Assembly: GCA_964581465.1 (NCBI GenBank) | Contig: CAZOOP010000015.1 | Span: 11,282-75,281 of the forward strand | DNA length: 64,000 nucleotides | Direction: 5' to 3' | DNA from: WJMB01 sp964581465 | GTDB taxonomy: Bacteria; RBG-13-66-14 | Shown here: positions 7,784 through 17,079 of the stretch, piece after piece | How the letters are laid out: each line of letters starts with the position of its first letter | Position numbering within the stretch: position 1 is the first letter of the stretch | Notes under the pieces: generated by a model | Seen by the model: the letters and a program-made list of their open reading frames with translations, nothing else | The model's database searches: none | Told to the model about the DNA's origin: nothing | Translations under genes and position numbers: made by a program

Positions 7784-8002
7784 CGTTCCTCCCGAAGGTT
7801 AAGTCCGAAGCAAGCCCACGGGCTTGTTGAGTACCTGTATCAACAGTATGCACTAGACCCGGGGATATTCCCAGTGTATAGGTCGAGATAAGCGTCTCAA
7901 TTGGATTTCCTGTTGAGATGTAGTATAGACGCTTAAGGCATGAGTCTTGATACCCATTCAGCGGCAGCTTCCGGCGTTTGTGCTCGATAAAAAATGAAGG
8001 CA

Positions 8003-8316
8003 TCATCTAACCTGATCGGACCAATTGAGCAGTGCATCCCGCAGGTAGTCGAGACGGTTTTCGTCGCCGCGATGGCTGAATCTGAGCGGCCTTTCTCTGA
8101 TAATTCTCTGATATTTCTCTGAAAAAGAGCCTGTCGTTGCGGATGAAGCCGCCGTTGTGGGCTGATAGCCGTCGCTCGCCGTAGCCTCGGCAGCTATCGA
8201 GGCCGTTGATACGCGCCTCGCCTTTGGCCAGGGCCTTGTCGTGACTGATGCGTTTGTGGTTTAAGCCATTGAGCAACAGCATGTTATCGGCCTTCCAGCC
8301 GTCGGTGTTGACGATC
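8003..8316 (-). pseudogene. IS1595 (ISXO2-like) transposase remnant
   Basis: Only the C-terminal third remains. The reverse strand reads VNTDGW, then HKRISHDKALAKGEARING and RGYGERRLSAHNGG, matching the TDGW aspartate and the H-x-NG-[IL]-E-S region of ISXO2-like transposases. The catalytic Glu is replaced (INGLDS). A local direct repeat of ctctgata shifts the frame near 8100, after which RPLRFSHRGDENRLDYL and NWSDQV complete the C-terminus in another frame, ending at TGA 8003-8005. No N-terminal half or terminal repeat is visible. A second relic lies at 63814-64000. Dead copy. Confidence 0.75.
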
Positions 8317-8435
8317 TATTCCACCTTATGTTTTCCAACTCGGCGGCACCGTGCTACCTTTTGGATCCGGTGTGTATATTACTTGCCATATCTGTTGCAT
8401 ATTTGCTTACGTCGGCCAACTTATAGTTATTCTTA

Positions 8436-8803
8436 GGGATCATCACCAGAAACTGAACCAAGTATTAGCAATTGGTATTAGCAATTGGTGAAAGACGCAT
8501 TGAGGCGAGGGGCTGGTAACCACCCGCGGCGTGTGGTCAACCAGCGAAGTCGGACAACGACCTGTGCTGCTAAAGCGAGCAATAGAGCGTTATCAGCAGC
8601 TCGTTTACTCACAGCCTGGTCGAAACCTGAATGGAACCAACAGCATCGAGCTTCCAGCGGAACTCAACGCAGGTCCAGGTACATCGCCACCTGCGCTGAA
8701 AAGACAATGCAACGGTATAACAATGCCGGCGAGGGTGAGCTATAAAGCAATGAGTGACAGTCTATTAGCTGGATGAGTCGGTTCAGGTGCGAGTGATGAT
8801 CCC
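8436..8803 (+). mobile_element. MITE copy 1 (GGGATNATCAC family)
   Basis: 368 bp. The left end GGGATCATCACCAGAAACTG and the right end (reverse complement GGGATCATCACTCGCACCTG) form imperfect inverted ends that both continue into GAACC. Internal blocks such as ggaaccaacagc, gctataaagcaatga and ctggatgagtcggttcagg recur in the other copies. No target duplication is visible here (tattctta against gaatctca). It carries no coding frame and lies 120 bp from the IS1595-type transposase relic. Confidence 0.85.
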
Positions 8804-9037
8804 GAATCTCATGGTTGCATTTTGGTCAACTGATGTGCCGGTCGGTTGCTCGTTTTCCGCCACATTTGCGACCCTTTCTTGTGACAGCGCATCACAGCCC
8901 ATCAAGTATGTTAACAGCGCGTTACATACAGGTATCGGTCCGAACACGGTATACGATCCCAAATGAAAAACTCCATCCGTGAATCAGTTTGTGTCTATGC
9001 AGGGACGAGAGGGCCGGGGCGGACCATAGCTATGCAA
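8804..9037. other. AT-rich gap with degraded repeat sequence
   Basis: No gene seen. The segment 8917-8955 (gcgttacatac, then tatcggtccgaacacggtat) has a diverged counterpart at 57043-57080, so this is another shared repeat fragment. Confidence 0.5.
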
Positions 9038-9066
9038 AAACGGGCGGGAACGGCTCCCGTCCGTTT
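9038..9066 (-). terminator. Intrinsic terminator of lepB
   Basis: A stem of aaacgggcggga (9038-9049) with tcccgtccgttt (9055-9066), one G-T pair. The A-run at 9036-9040 gives a T-run on the transcribed minus strand, 33 nt past the lepB stop. Confidence 0.75.
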
Positions 9067-9098
9067 GTCGGCTAAACCAAAACCGGATACTCGGCGCC

Positions 9099-9617
9099 CT
9101 AGGGCGGCACCGTGGCGCAGCGCTCCCAGCGGGCGCCGGAGCCGGGTTTGTAGGAGAAGTAGACGAGTTCGACCCGGCCGGTGAGACGGCTCAGGGGAAG
9201 GTAGCCCCAACTGCGGCTGTCTTTGGAGCAGGGCCGGTTGTCGCCCAGGGTCACGCAGAACCCTTCGGGCACCGTACCAGCAACGACACCGAGGTCTGCG
9301 GTCGTCACCCCCCGGAGGTAGCTCTCCTCCAGGGGGGAGTCGTTGATGAGTAGTCTCCCGTCTTCGAGGCGCAGCTCGTCGCCGGGCAGGGCGATCAGCC
9401 GTTTTACGTACTCGACCCCGGGCTCGAGGGGGGATTCGAAGACGACGATGTCCCCGTGTCGCGGTCCGGAGAGACGGAAGAAGATCCGGTCGGTCAGCAG
9501 CCAATCACCGGGCAGCAGCGTCGGCTCCATGGAGTCGGAAAGCACGTAGGAGCCCTCGACGAAGAAGGCGCGAATTATCAACAGCAGAACAATGACGACG
9601 GCTAGATCGGTCAGCAA
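9099..9617 (-). CDS. lepB: Signal peptidase I
   Basis: 172 aa counted from a TTG at 9617. It cleaves signal peptides at the outer face of the membrane. One N-terminal membrane helix (DLAVVIVLLLIIRAFFV) precedes the catalytic serine in SDSMEPTLLPGD (S29) and the general-base lysine in YVKRLIALPGD (K72); the GDNRPCSKDSRSWG box is also present. No ATG is available. The frame stays open upstream through QLRKLRRNQGPIAG, typical of a cytoplasmic N-tail, so the true start is probably nearer 9670, just after the AGAGGA at the end of the upstream gene. The many secreted proteins in this window fit its role. Confidence 0.93.
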   Translation of the reverse strand: MLTDLAVVIVLLLIIRAFFVEGSYVLSDSMEPTLLPGDWLLTDRIFFRLSGPRHGDIVVFESPLEPGVEYVKRLIALPGDELRLEDGRLLINDSPLEESYLRGVTTADLGVVAGTVPEGFCVTLGDNRPCSKDSRSWGYLPLSRLTGRVELVYFSYKPGSGARWERCATVPP

Positions 9618-9678
9618 TCCGGCAATGGGTCCCTGGTTTCGGCGAAGCTTGCGTAACTGATTCAGCAGGATGACTCCT

Positions 9679-10194
9679 CTACTCGAACTGGCTTTTTACA
9701 AAGGCTTCGCCCTTGCGGGTCAACAGGACGGTTCCGTTGCCCGGCATCTCGACGAAGCCGTACTTCCGCTTGGCCTCGGAGAGACAGACCTGGACGTTGG
9801 AGGGCGGCTTGATGTCCAGGTGCCGAAAGCAGCGGCAGACGTCCTCGTGGATGATCGGTTCGCGCCCCAGCTCACGGTTGAGGTAGTAGATGAACAGGGC
9901 GCAGCGCTGGTAGTTGCTTTTGGTCTGGACGCCGTCGATCCAGTCCCTCAGGGGCGGGGTTTCGCCGGTTCCCTCCAGCTCCAGGGGCGGCAGGTCTTGG
10001 GGTCGCGGTCGCAGGCGGGGCCGGCCGCGTCGGCGCTGGATGTCGGGATGACCTTTCAGCAGATCCTTGAAACGCTTGATCTGCTCCTCGACGAACTCGC
10101 GGGGTCCATCGGCCCGCAGGGTGCGGCTGGAGAGGTCGATTTCCACGGAGACATTATTATCGAGTGATTGGCGCGTTTGGACATGGTGACCCAT
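9679..10194 (-). CDS. Unknown protein with AT-hook-like motif
   Basis: 171 aa. Residues about 55-65 read RRRGRPRLRPRP, which contains the AT-hook core RGRP. The C-terminal 75 residues (from NYQRCALFIYYL to LTRKGEAFVKSQF) have the helix-helix-helix-beta hairpin look of a winged helix, so DNA binding is likely. The start is the ATG at 10194, 5 nt after GGGAGG; the GTG at 10200 abuts that site. It lies immediately upstream of lepB, probably in one transcript. I recognise no named family. Nucleoid-type binding is an inference. Confidence 0.75.
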   Translation of the reverse strand: MGHHVQTRQSLDNNVSVEIDLSSRTLRADGPREFVEEQIKRFKDLLKGHPDIQRRRGRPRLRPRPQDLPPLELEGTGETPPLRDWIDGVQTKSNYQRCALFIYYLNRELGREPIIHEDVCRCFRHLDIKPPSNVQVCLSEAKRKYGFVEMPGNGTVLLTRKGEAFVKSQFE

Positions 10195-10225
10195 AGGCAC
10201 CTCCCGGGTTTGGTGTTGATTGTAG

Positions 10226-11590
10226 TCAGAGCAGCCATTCGAGCATCAGCATTCCCAGGCCGAGATAGATCGTCAGGCCGATCATATCGTTGGCCGTGGT
10301 GATAAAGGGTCCGGAGGCCACGGCGGGATCCACGCCGATGCGTTTGAACAACAGCGGCATGAAGGTGCCCACCACCGTGGCGACCATGATGGCGCCGATC
10401 ATCGCCAGGCCGACCACCAGGCCCAGCATCGGCTGACCGACGATGGCCCAGGCTACCAGGCCGACGATCAGGCCGCTGAAGGCGCCCAGCAGCAGGCCCA
10501 CGCGCAGCTCGCGCAGGGCGGTGCGCAGGATGTTGCGCGGCTCGGCGCGCCCCAGGGCCAGGTTGCGCACCACCACCGTCGAGGATTGCAAACCGGCGTT
10601 GCCGCCCATGGCGGTGATCACCGGGATGAAGCTGGCCAGGGCGATGACCTGCTCCAGGGCGTAGCTGAACAGACCGATGATCGTCCCGGAGAGCAGGGCT
10701 CCGCCCAGGCAGATCAATAGCCAGGGCAGGCGCAGCCGCACGACGCTGAAGGCGCTTTTGACCTCCAGCTCCTCGTCCGAGGTGGCCGCCATCTTGAAGA
10801 TGTCCTCGGTGGCTTCCTCGCGTAGCACCTCGAGCACGTCGTCGACGGTAATCTCGCCCAGCAGCAGGCCGTCGGCGTCGGTGACCGGCACGGCCAGCAG
10901 GTCGTAGCGCTGGAAGAGGGCGGCCAGCTCCTCCTGATCCAGCTCCGGCCGCACCGCCGGGTAGTCCTCCTCGCCGAGGTTCGCTACGGGCATGGCGCGC
11001 GGCGCCGAGGCCAGCCGTTCCATGTGGACCACGCCGCAGAGCCGGGCCCGGGAGTCGGTCAGATAGAGGTTGGTGTGCTGCTCCTCGCCGATGCTCTGTT
11101 GGATCTGATCCTGGGCGCGACCGACGTCGAGATCGGCGTCGATGGAGACGAAGTCCAGGCTCATCCGGCCGCCGGCGGTGTCCTCGGGGTAGGCCAGCAG
11201 CTCGTCGATCTCGGCGGCGACGCCCTTGGGCATGGCCCTGAGGATGGCCCGGCGCGGACCCTCCTCGAGGTCGTCGAGGAGATCGGCGGCCTCGTCGGCG
11301 GGCAGCACCGCCAGGGCTCGGGCGGCCAGCCGGTGATCGGCGCGGTCGAAGAAAGCGCGTGAATAGTGCTCGGCCAGCTCGCCGAGAAGCTCGCCGACGG
11401 CCTCGGTGGGCCAGAGCTCGATGAGCTGCTCCTGGTCCTCCTCGCCCAGATGGGCGAAGGCCTTAGCCAGATCAGCGGTATGCTCGGCTTCGACCAGCTC
11501 GACCAGGCGGCGTCGATCGCCTTCCCGTGCGCAGGCCGAGAGTATTTCCCGGCGGGTCTCCGCGGTGTTGCTATCGTCTCGGTTCGTCAA
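10226..11590 (-). CDS. mgtE: Magnesium transporter MgtE
   Basis: 454 aa, the usual length. The N-terminal helical superfamily domain (about 1-130, with ADEAADLLDDL) is followed by a CBS pair (about 135-255), the connecting helix and five membrane helices from about 285. The pore-region signature GGNAGLQSSTVVVRNLA is intact. It is a Mg2+ channel whose cytosolic CBS domains close the pore when Mg2+ is high. The start is a TTG at 11590 after GGACGGG. No Mg riboswitch was recognised upstream. It may share a transcript with the two downstream genes, since the gap is only 31 nt. Confidence 0.96.
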   Translation of the reverse strand: MTNRDDSNTAETRREILSACAREGDRRRLVELVEAEHTADLAKAFAHLGEEDQEQLIELWPTEAVGELLGELAEHYSRAFFDRADHRLAARALAVLPADEAADLLDDLEEGPRRAILRAMPKGVAAEIDELLAYPEDTAGGRMSLDFVSIDADLDVGRAQDQIQQSIGEEQHTNLYLTDSRARLCGVVHMERLASAPRAMPVANLGEEDYPAVRPELDQEELAALFQRYDLLAVPVTDADGLLLGEITVDDVLEVLREEATEDIFKMAATSDEELEVKSAFSVVRLRLPWLLICLGGALLSGTIIGLFSYALEQVIALASFIPVITAMGGNAGLQSSTVVVRNLALGRAEPRNILRTALRELRVGLLLGAFSGLIVGLVAWAIVGQPMLGLVVGLAMIGAIMVATVVGTFMPLLFKRIGVDPAVASGPFITTANDMIGLTIYLGLGMLMLEWLL

Positions 11591-12165
11591 GGCCCGTCCC
11601 GTCGGTGGCGGTCGTTAAACGCAGTCAATTTGACACCGCTAGATGATACAACTCGCCGTTTCACGGCGTCAAGACGGGCATTTGTTGACCCGCCGCACGG
11701 TGGGTGGTAGGATTCACATAGGCGAATCAGCTAGCTGAATCAGCCTGCGTGCCGGGGGGAGTGAACTCTCCGGCGGAGCCCTTCCGGCTGGGTCACCGTC
11801 GACGACCCCAGACAAGCCTGCGACGGGCGTCGCGATAAGTCAATTACAATAGTCACTGTGGGCTTTACGGCTCCCGGGAGGCGATGACGACGCGGATCGT
11901 CCGGGCTGCATCCGGGATGGCTTCAAACAGACTCCCGGATCAAGCAAGGGCGAAGTGGAAAGGCTTTCTAGCAGGAAGGGCTGAAAGAAAACCGCTGCCG
12001 GCATCTCAAACTGCTATCTTAATGCATGAACCCTTGCCCGCTCACCGCCATTTGATAACACTTCTTGGGATTATGAACCCAGTTCGGACCTGATCGTGTT
12101 TGTAACCTGCTGATAATAAACGTGTAGTATCAGAAGTTCTTATCATGTTATGGGTGTTTAAAAAC
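11591..12165. other. Gap upstream of mgtE with repeat fragments
   Basis: No gene seen. At 11742-11764, gcctgcgtgccggggggagtgaa matches 22 of 23 bases of 4699-4721 beside the inner stem of nested palindrome A, so it looks like an orphan flank of that family. At 12082-12120, tcggacctgatcgtgtttgt and the following cctgctgataata have a close counterpart at 26136-26170. Confidence 0.5.
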
Positions 12166-12504
12166 GGGATTATCACTCGCACCGGAACCGACTCGTCCAG
12201 CGGATAGATTGTCATTCAACGCTTTATATCCCGTAGTCGCCGCCATTGTCAGACCGTTGCTTGGTGGCGATGGACACGGCCTTGCCTTGAGTTCCGCTGG
12301 AAGCCGGAGGCTGTCGGTTCCGCATCAGCAACCAACCAGGCTGTGAGTAAGTGACCTGCTGACGGCGCTCTATTGCTTGTTTAGAAGCTTCGAACGTTAT
12401 CCGCCTTCGCAGGTTGATGCCCCGCTGAGGCTAATCTCCAAGCACCATTCTCGCTGTGGCTTTCCTGTGTTGCGAATGTGTTGTTCATCTTTTGTGATGA
12501 TCCC
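12166..12504 (-). mobile_element. MITE copy 2, inverted
   Basis: 339 bp in reverse orientation: it opens with gggattatcactcgcacc and closes with gtgatgatccc. Internal blocks match copy 1 on the other strand (accaaccaggctgtgagtaa, gctctattgcttg). The flanks (ttaaaaac and ttttagag) are not duplicated, so this is an old or rearranged insertion. Confidence 0.8.
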
Positions 12505-12980
12505 TTTTAGAGTGGCGGCGACAAAGGGCGTGCTCGATAATCACCATATCAGCAGCTTGCATTCGACATCACTTCGAATTGTTGAAGGAACGCAAGTAAA
12601 GCCGTATCAAGCAATAAGGGAGCGCATAGGCAATCGGCGGCAAAACGCGTTAACCGGAGTGGCGAGAGATCGCTCAGCGCCCCGCACTTTCTCTGCCATT
12701 GTTGGTCCGAACATGGTCCATGACGCCAGCATCTTTGTCGTTTGAGCATGAACCGCCATGCGATGCTAACAGATTGGTAGATGACGTTTGGCATCAGGGA
12801 ACATGCTCGGACCAAATCAGGCTGATGAGGATCAACCGGCGGGCCGTTATTGACTCCCTGAAATACGCCTGCTAGCAGCAAGCGTTCATGGGGCATGCCC
12901 TTATTGCATGATATTATGACACTTAGCATTCTGTGGCAATCCGCCGCCAGGGTAGATACAGGTCCGCTGGTATCAGAGAT
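12505..12980. other. Repeat-derived island, no gene
   Basis: Two oppositely oriented versions of a dyad-like sequence occur here: ttggtccgaacatggtccat (12702-12721) and, reversed, gggaacatgctcggaccaa (12798-12816). Related copies lie at 26408, 56825 and 63753. Reading frames here are short and have no ribosome sites. Confidence 0.5.
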
Positions 12981-13021
12981 TGCCAAGGATCGCCAAGGAT
13001 CGCCAAGGATCGCCAAGGATC
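12981..13021. repeat. 10-bp tandem repeat, four units
   Basis: The unit cgccaaggat is repeated four times head to tail, the first with t instead of c, ending at gatc. The units are otherwise identical, so the array is young or maintained. No gene overlaps it. Confidence 0.85.
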
Positions 13022-13317
13022 AGGCCCGTGTTCGTTGCCACTTTTTAGCCGCCCGTTTCGTGGCAGGCATCATAAGAGTATAGCCTCTATTATCAACAGT
13101 ATACGATCCCTAACGTTTTAATCGACCACAGAGTTATCATCTGTTTCGGTCGATTCATGACAACAGCTATCTCCTCTGCTGGCCCCACATCGTTGGTTCT
13201 GCGGCAGGTCGCCGGACCGCCTCGCGTCAGTCACCGGACCAACCGGGTCACCCGGTCGCTTTGAAGTGTTGATGACAACCTCCCTCAGCCCCGTCAAGGA
13301 GCTTAAAAGGAGCTTTT

Positions 13318-16287
13318 ATGAAATGGCCCAAGAACAAGACCATCTGGATCATCGCCGGCATTCTCGTCGCGCTGGTCATCCTGGCGGTCTCGCTGAGCGA
13401 CTTCTTCATCGACATCCTCTGGTACGAGTCCGAGGGTTTCTCCGACGTCTTCTGGATCCGCATCAAGGCCGCCGTCTTCTTCGGCCTGATGGTCTTCGGC
13501 GGCTATCTGCTGGTGGTCGGACTAAACGTCTTCCTGGGCCACCTGATCAGCCGCAAGAAACAGCAGGTCGTTTCCGAGGACGCCGTGAGCCTCCCCACCA
13601 TGGGCGACAAACTGAAGAAGAGGCTCATCTGGATTCTCCTGGGGGTGGCGGCCGTCTTCGCCATCTACCGTGGAGTCACGGCGGGCTCGAGCTGGCAGAC
13701 CTTCCAGAAGTTCGTTCACGCCACCTCCTTCGGCAGCGCCGATCCCATCTTCGCCAACGACATCTCCTACTACGTCTTCAGTCTGCCCTTCTACCGCCTG
13801 ATGTACGAGATCCTCTTCGGGGCGCTTTTCGTCTCCCTGCTGATCACCGCTGCGCTGTACCTGATGCGCCGGATGGTCTGGGTCTCCCGGGAGGGCTTCA
13901 AGTCCGATGAGGAAGGCGTCCGCCGCCTGCGCCGCCGGAGTTCGCTCAAGCTGCACGCGCCGGTTTCGGTCAAGGGCCATATCTTCGCCCTGGTCGGCGC
14001 GATGTTCGGCCTGCGCGCCTGGGGCTACTACCTGGACAAGTTCGACATCCTCTACTCGACCCGGGGCGGCGTCTTCGGCGCCAGCTACACCGACGTCCAC
14101 GCCAGCCTGCCGATGTACAATATCCTCTTCTGGCTGACCCTGGCCTTCGGCGTGGTCTTCATCGTACTGACCTGGCTGCGCAGCAACAACTTCCGCCTGA
14201 TCCTGATCATCTTCGCCTCCTTCATCGCCCTGCCGCTGATTCTGTTGGGCGTGGTTCCCTGGGCGGTGCAGACCTTCGAGGTCGATCCCAACGAGTTCCA
14301 GTCCGAAAAGCCCTACCTGGAGTACAACATCGCCGGGACCCAGGAGGCCTACGGTCTGCACAACGTGCAGATCATGGCCTTCAACGAGCAGGGGCGCCTG
14401 ATGGAGGTCTCCGAGGAGGAGATCGCCGGCCTGGCCGAGGAGGCCCCGGCGGTCGCTGTTGAGACCGAGGAGATCGGCGCCGGCGGAGCCCTGCTGACCC
14501 GCGCCGACATCGAGGCCAACGAGGCCACCATCCGCAACATCCGACTGTGGGACTGGACGCCGCTCAACGAGTACTTCACCCAGACCCAGAGCTTCCGCAG
14601 CTACTACGAGTTCCTGGATACCGACATCGACCGTTACTACATCGACGGTCAGCAGACCACGATGACCCTCTCCCTGCGCGAGCTCAACGTAGACAAGCTG
14701 CCCCAGCAGGCTGACACCTGGCAGAACCGCCACCTGGGTTACACTCACGGTTACGGCGCCGTGGCCAACCCGGTCAGCCAAGTGGCGGCCAACGGCCAGC
14801 CCGTAATGCTGCTGCGCGACATCCCGGTCAGCATCGACGAGCTGGACATCGAGCTGCGCCAGCCGCGCATCTACTTCGGCGAGGGCAACATGAAGTACGC
14901 CTTCTGCCCCACCACCGCCGACGAGATCGACTACCCCATGGGCACCACCAACGCCCTCTACGACTACCACGGCGACGGCGGCATACCCGTGGGCGGCTTC
15001 TGGCGCCGCCTGCTGATGAGCATCTACGTCTCCGATCTCGATGTGCTGCTTTCCGACTACATCCAGGACGAGAGCCGCTTCCTCATCCGCCGCGACATCT
15101 CCCAGCGCGTCGCCGAGTTGGCCCCCTACCTCTCCCTGGATTCGGACCCCTACCCGGTGCTCACCGACGACGGCATCTACTGGATCGTCGACTGCTACAC
15201 CACCACCGGGCTCTACCCTTACTCCGAGCCGATGCTCCAGGGCGTCAACTACATCCGCAACTCGGTCAAGGTCGTCGTCAGCGCCTACACCGGACAGATG
15301 GATTTCTACATAGCCGACTTCGATCCGATCATCGAGACCTGGGCCGCGGTCTTCCCAAACATGTACCATACCCTGGACGAGATGCCCGACGAGCTGCGCG
15401 CCCACATCCGCTATCCGAACAAGCTCTTCGCCGTGCAGTCCCTGGTCTACTCGATCTACCACATGACCGATCCCCTGGTGTTCTACAACAAGAGCGACGC
15501 CTGGGTCATTCCCGACCGCGAGGAGGGACAGCTCTTCAACGCCTACTATATGACGATGAAGCTGCCCCGCCAGGACTCCGAGGAGTTCCTGCTGATCACG
15601 CCCTTCGTGCCCCGCGGCGAGAACAAGAACAACATGGTCGGCTGGATGTGCGCCCGCTGTGACGAACCCAACTACGGCGAGCTGGTCCTCTACACCTTCC
15701 CGGCCACCCGTCTGGTCTACGGGCCCCGGCAGGTCTCCAGCCTGATCAACCAGAACCAGGACTACTCCAAACTACAGTCCCTGCTCAGCGCCGGTTCCTC
15801 GACCCTGGAGGAGGGCCGCATCGTCGTGCTGCCCATCGAGGAGTCGGTGCTCTACGTCCGACCCCTCTACCTGCGCAGCCAGCAGGAGTCCATCCCCCAG
15901 TTGACCCTGGTGGTGGTGGCCCACGGTGACCGCATCGCCATGTATCCGGCCCAGGGCGATCCCCAGGGCCGGATGGACCAGAGCCTCGATCGGACCCTGG
16001 AAATCCTCTTCCCGCCCGAGGAGCCCGCCGAGGGCGAGGGCGAGGGCGAGGGCGAAGCCGAGGGAGTCGAGGCCGCCGAGGTAGCCGAGGCCCTCGAGGC
16101 CGAGGGCCTGACCCCCGTCGCCGGCGTCGAGCTGCCCCCGGAGGTCAACGAGGTGGTCAACGAACTGGCCGACGCGTGGAACTCGGCCATGGAGGCCCGC
16201 AACGACGGCGACTGGGAGACCGAAGGCCGTTACATGGCTGAGGTCGAGCGCCGCATCGATGAGCTGGAGGACCTGCTGGGTCGATAA
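13318..16287 (+). CDS. UPF0182 family large membrane protein
   Basis: 989 aa. The N-terminal third has about seven hydrophobic helices, starting TIWIIAGILVALVILAVSL, with the family-typical region ILWYESEGFSDVFWIRI. A long, mostly extracytoplasmic domain follows, rich in aromatic residues and containing QNRHLGYTHGYGAVANPVS and FFPPTxAD-like blocks of UPF0182/COG1615. The tail is very acidic (repeated EGEGEGEGEAEG), then helical. The start ATG has AAGGAGC 7 nt upstream. The function of the family is unknown. The gene is a single unit in a gap between a repeat island and unrelated genes. Confidence 0.93.
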   Translation: MKWPKNKTIWIIAGILVALVILAVSLSDFFIDILWYESEGFSDVFWIRIKAAVFFGLMVFGGYLLVVGLNVFLGHLISRKKQQVVSEDAVSLPTMGDKLKKRLIWILLGVAAVFAIYRGVTAGSSWQTFQKFVHATSFGSADPIFANDISYYVFSLPFYRLMYEILFGALFVSLLITAALYLMRRMVWVSREGFKSDEEGVRRLRRRSSLKLHAPVSVKGHIFALVGAMFGLRAWGYYLDKFDILYSTRGGVFGASYTDVHASLPMYNILFWLTLAFGVVFIVLTWLRSNNFRLILIIFASFIALPLILLGVVPWAVQTFEVDPNEFQSEKPYLEYNIAGTQEAYGLHNVQIMAFNEQGRLMEVSEEEIAGLAEEAPAVAVETEEIGAGGALLTRADIEANEATIRNIRLWDWTPLNEYFTQTQSFRSYYEFLDTDIDRYYIDGQQTTMTLSLRELNVDKLPQQADTWQNRHLGYTHGYGAVANPVSQVAANGQPVMLLRDIPVSIDELDIELRQPRIYFGEGNMKYAFCPTTADEIDYPMGTTNALYDYHGDGGIPVGGFWRRLLMSIYVSDLDVLLSDYIQDESRFLIRRDISQRVAELAPYLSLDSDPYPVLTDDGIYWIVDCYTTTGLYPYSEPMLQGVNYIRNSVKVVVSAYTGQMDFYIADFDPIIETWAAVFPNMYHTLDEMPDELRAHIRYPNKLFAVQSLVYSIYHMTDPLVFYNKSDAWVIPDREEGQLFNAYYMTMKLPRQDSEEFLLITPFVPRGENKNNMVGWMCARCDEPNYGELVLYTFPATRLVYGPRQVSSLINQNQDYSKLQSLLSAGSSTLEEGRIVVLPIEESVLYVRPLYLRSQQESIPQLTLVVVAHGDRIAMYPAQGDPQGRMDQSLDRTLEILFPPEEPAEGEGEGEGEAEGVEAAEVAEALEAEGLTPVAGVELPPEVNEVVNELADAWNSAMEARNDGDWETEGRYMAEVERRIDELEDLLGR

Positions 16288-17079
16288 TTGGAACCCGGCA
16301 TCCGTTAACGAGCGTTGAAGATGAGGCGGGTCGTTGCTCCGCGCCGCGGCCCACCCCATCCTCCCGAGACTCCACGGCCGCGTGAAGGCGACCGGCGGAC
16401 GCTTGAATCACCGCGGCCTCTGGCAACCCGGCTCAACGACCAGGCGTTCACGGAGCGGAACCCTCCTCGTATCCACAAGGACCGGGTCGGCTTCGTGGCT
16501 TGCTGAGCTTGCCGAGGTCGGACACGCTCGAGGATCGCCGATCATCGTCTCAATCCGGCCAGGTTTCAACACTTGCCTTTGAAGAGTCGAAAACGGCTGG
16601 TAGCTTGTCAGAGAAAGCTTGATAGCTCATGATCCAGTCTCTTTGACCGCTCGGTTTACAGTAACCGGCATAACCCGCGCTTGGTGACGCGGAGATGCGT
16701 AAGACCTTTTGTCCCGGCGGTTGGGCCGGAAACAGCCAATCCTGGATCACAGGGACAAAAGCGGGCTTATTGAGGGTTTCACGCCCGTATCTGCGAAGTA
16801 CACAAGCATGCTGACAGCATTCGCCGAGCCGAGTAGAGAATGACGGCCCTGAGCGGCAACCCGCAGTCGATACGGGTGTTTGTCCAGTTCGCCGCGACGA
16901 TCCCGTGGTTGATGCAACTAGATGAGCGGCAAACCGGACGGCGGACGCCTCCCGATTGCGCCTTGAATATGTGGTAGTATGTGCTGCATACCACCAGTAA
17001 GCCGGATGGCAAGCAGCTCGGAAACCGTTGTCTCGTCAATCTTTTCCACCTCTTCCACCTCCGGGGGAGGAGCCGCCCG
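16288..17079. other. Gap without recognisable genes
   Basis: 790 bp between the UPF0182 stop and the next ribosome site. Short open frames on both strands lack ribosome sites and show no protein-like composition. I see no palindrome copy, MITE or RNA gene. Confidence 0.5.

Noticed and set aside
8485..8776. Short open frames inside MITE copy 1
   Set aside because: They are not conserved in frame between MITE copies and have no protein features.
11591..11900. Magnesium riboswitch upstream of mgtE
   Set aside because: I looked for the M-box pattern on the minus strand and found no convincing match.
12981..13021. Iterons of a replication origin
   Set aside because: No replication gene or DnaA-box cluster lies nearby, and the surroundings are decayed repeats.
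13522..15462. 646-codon open frame on the minus strand
   Set aside because: It lies antisense to the UPF0182 gene, whose frame has a ribosome site and family motifs. The antisense frame is open because of GC-rich third positions.
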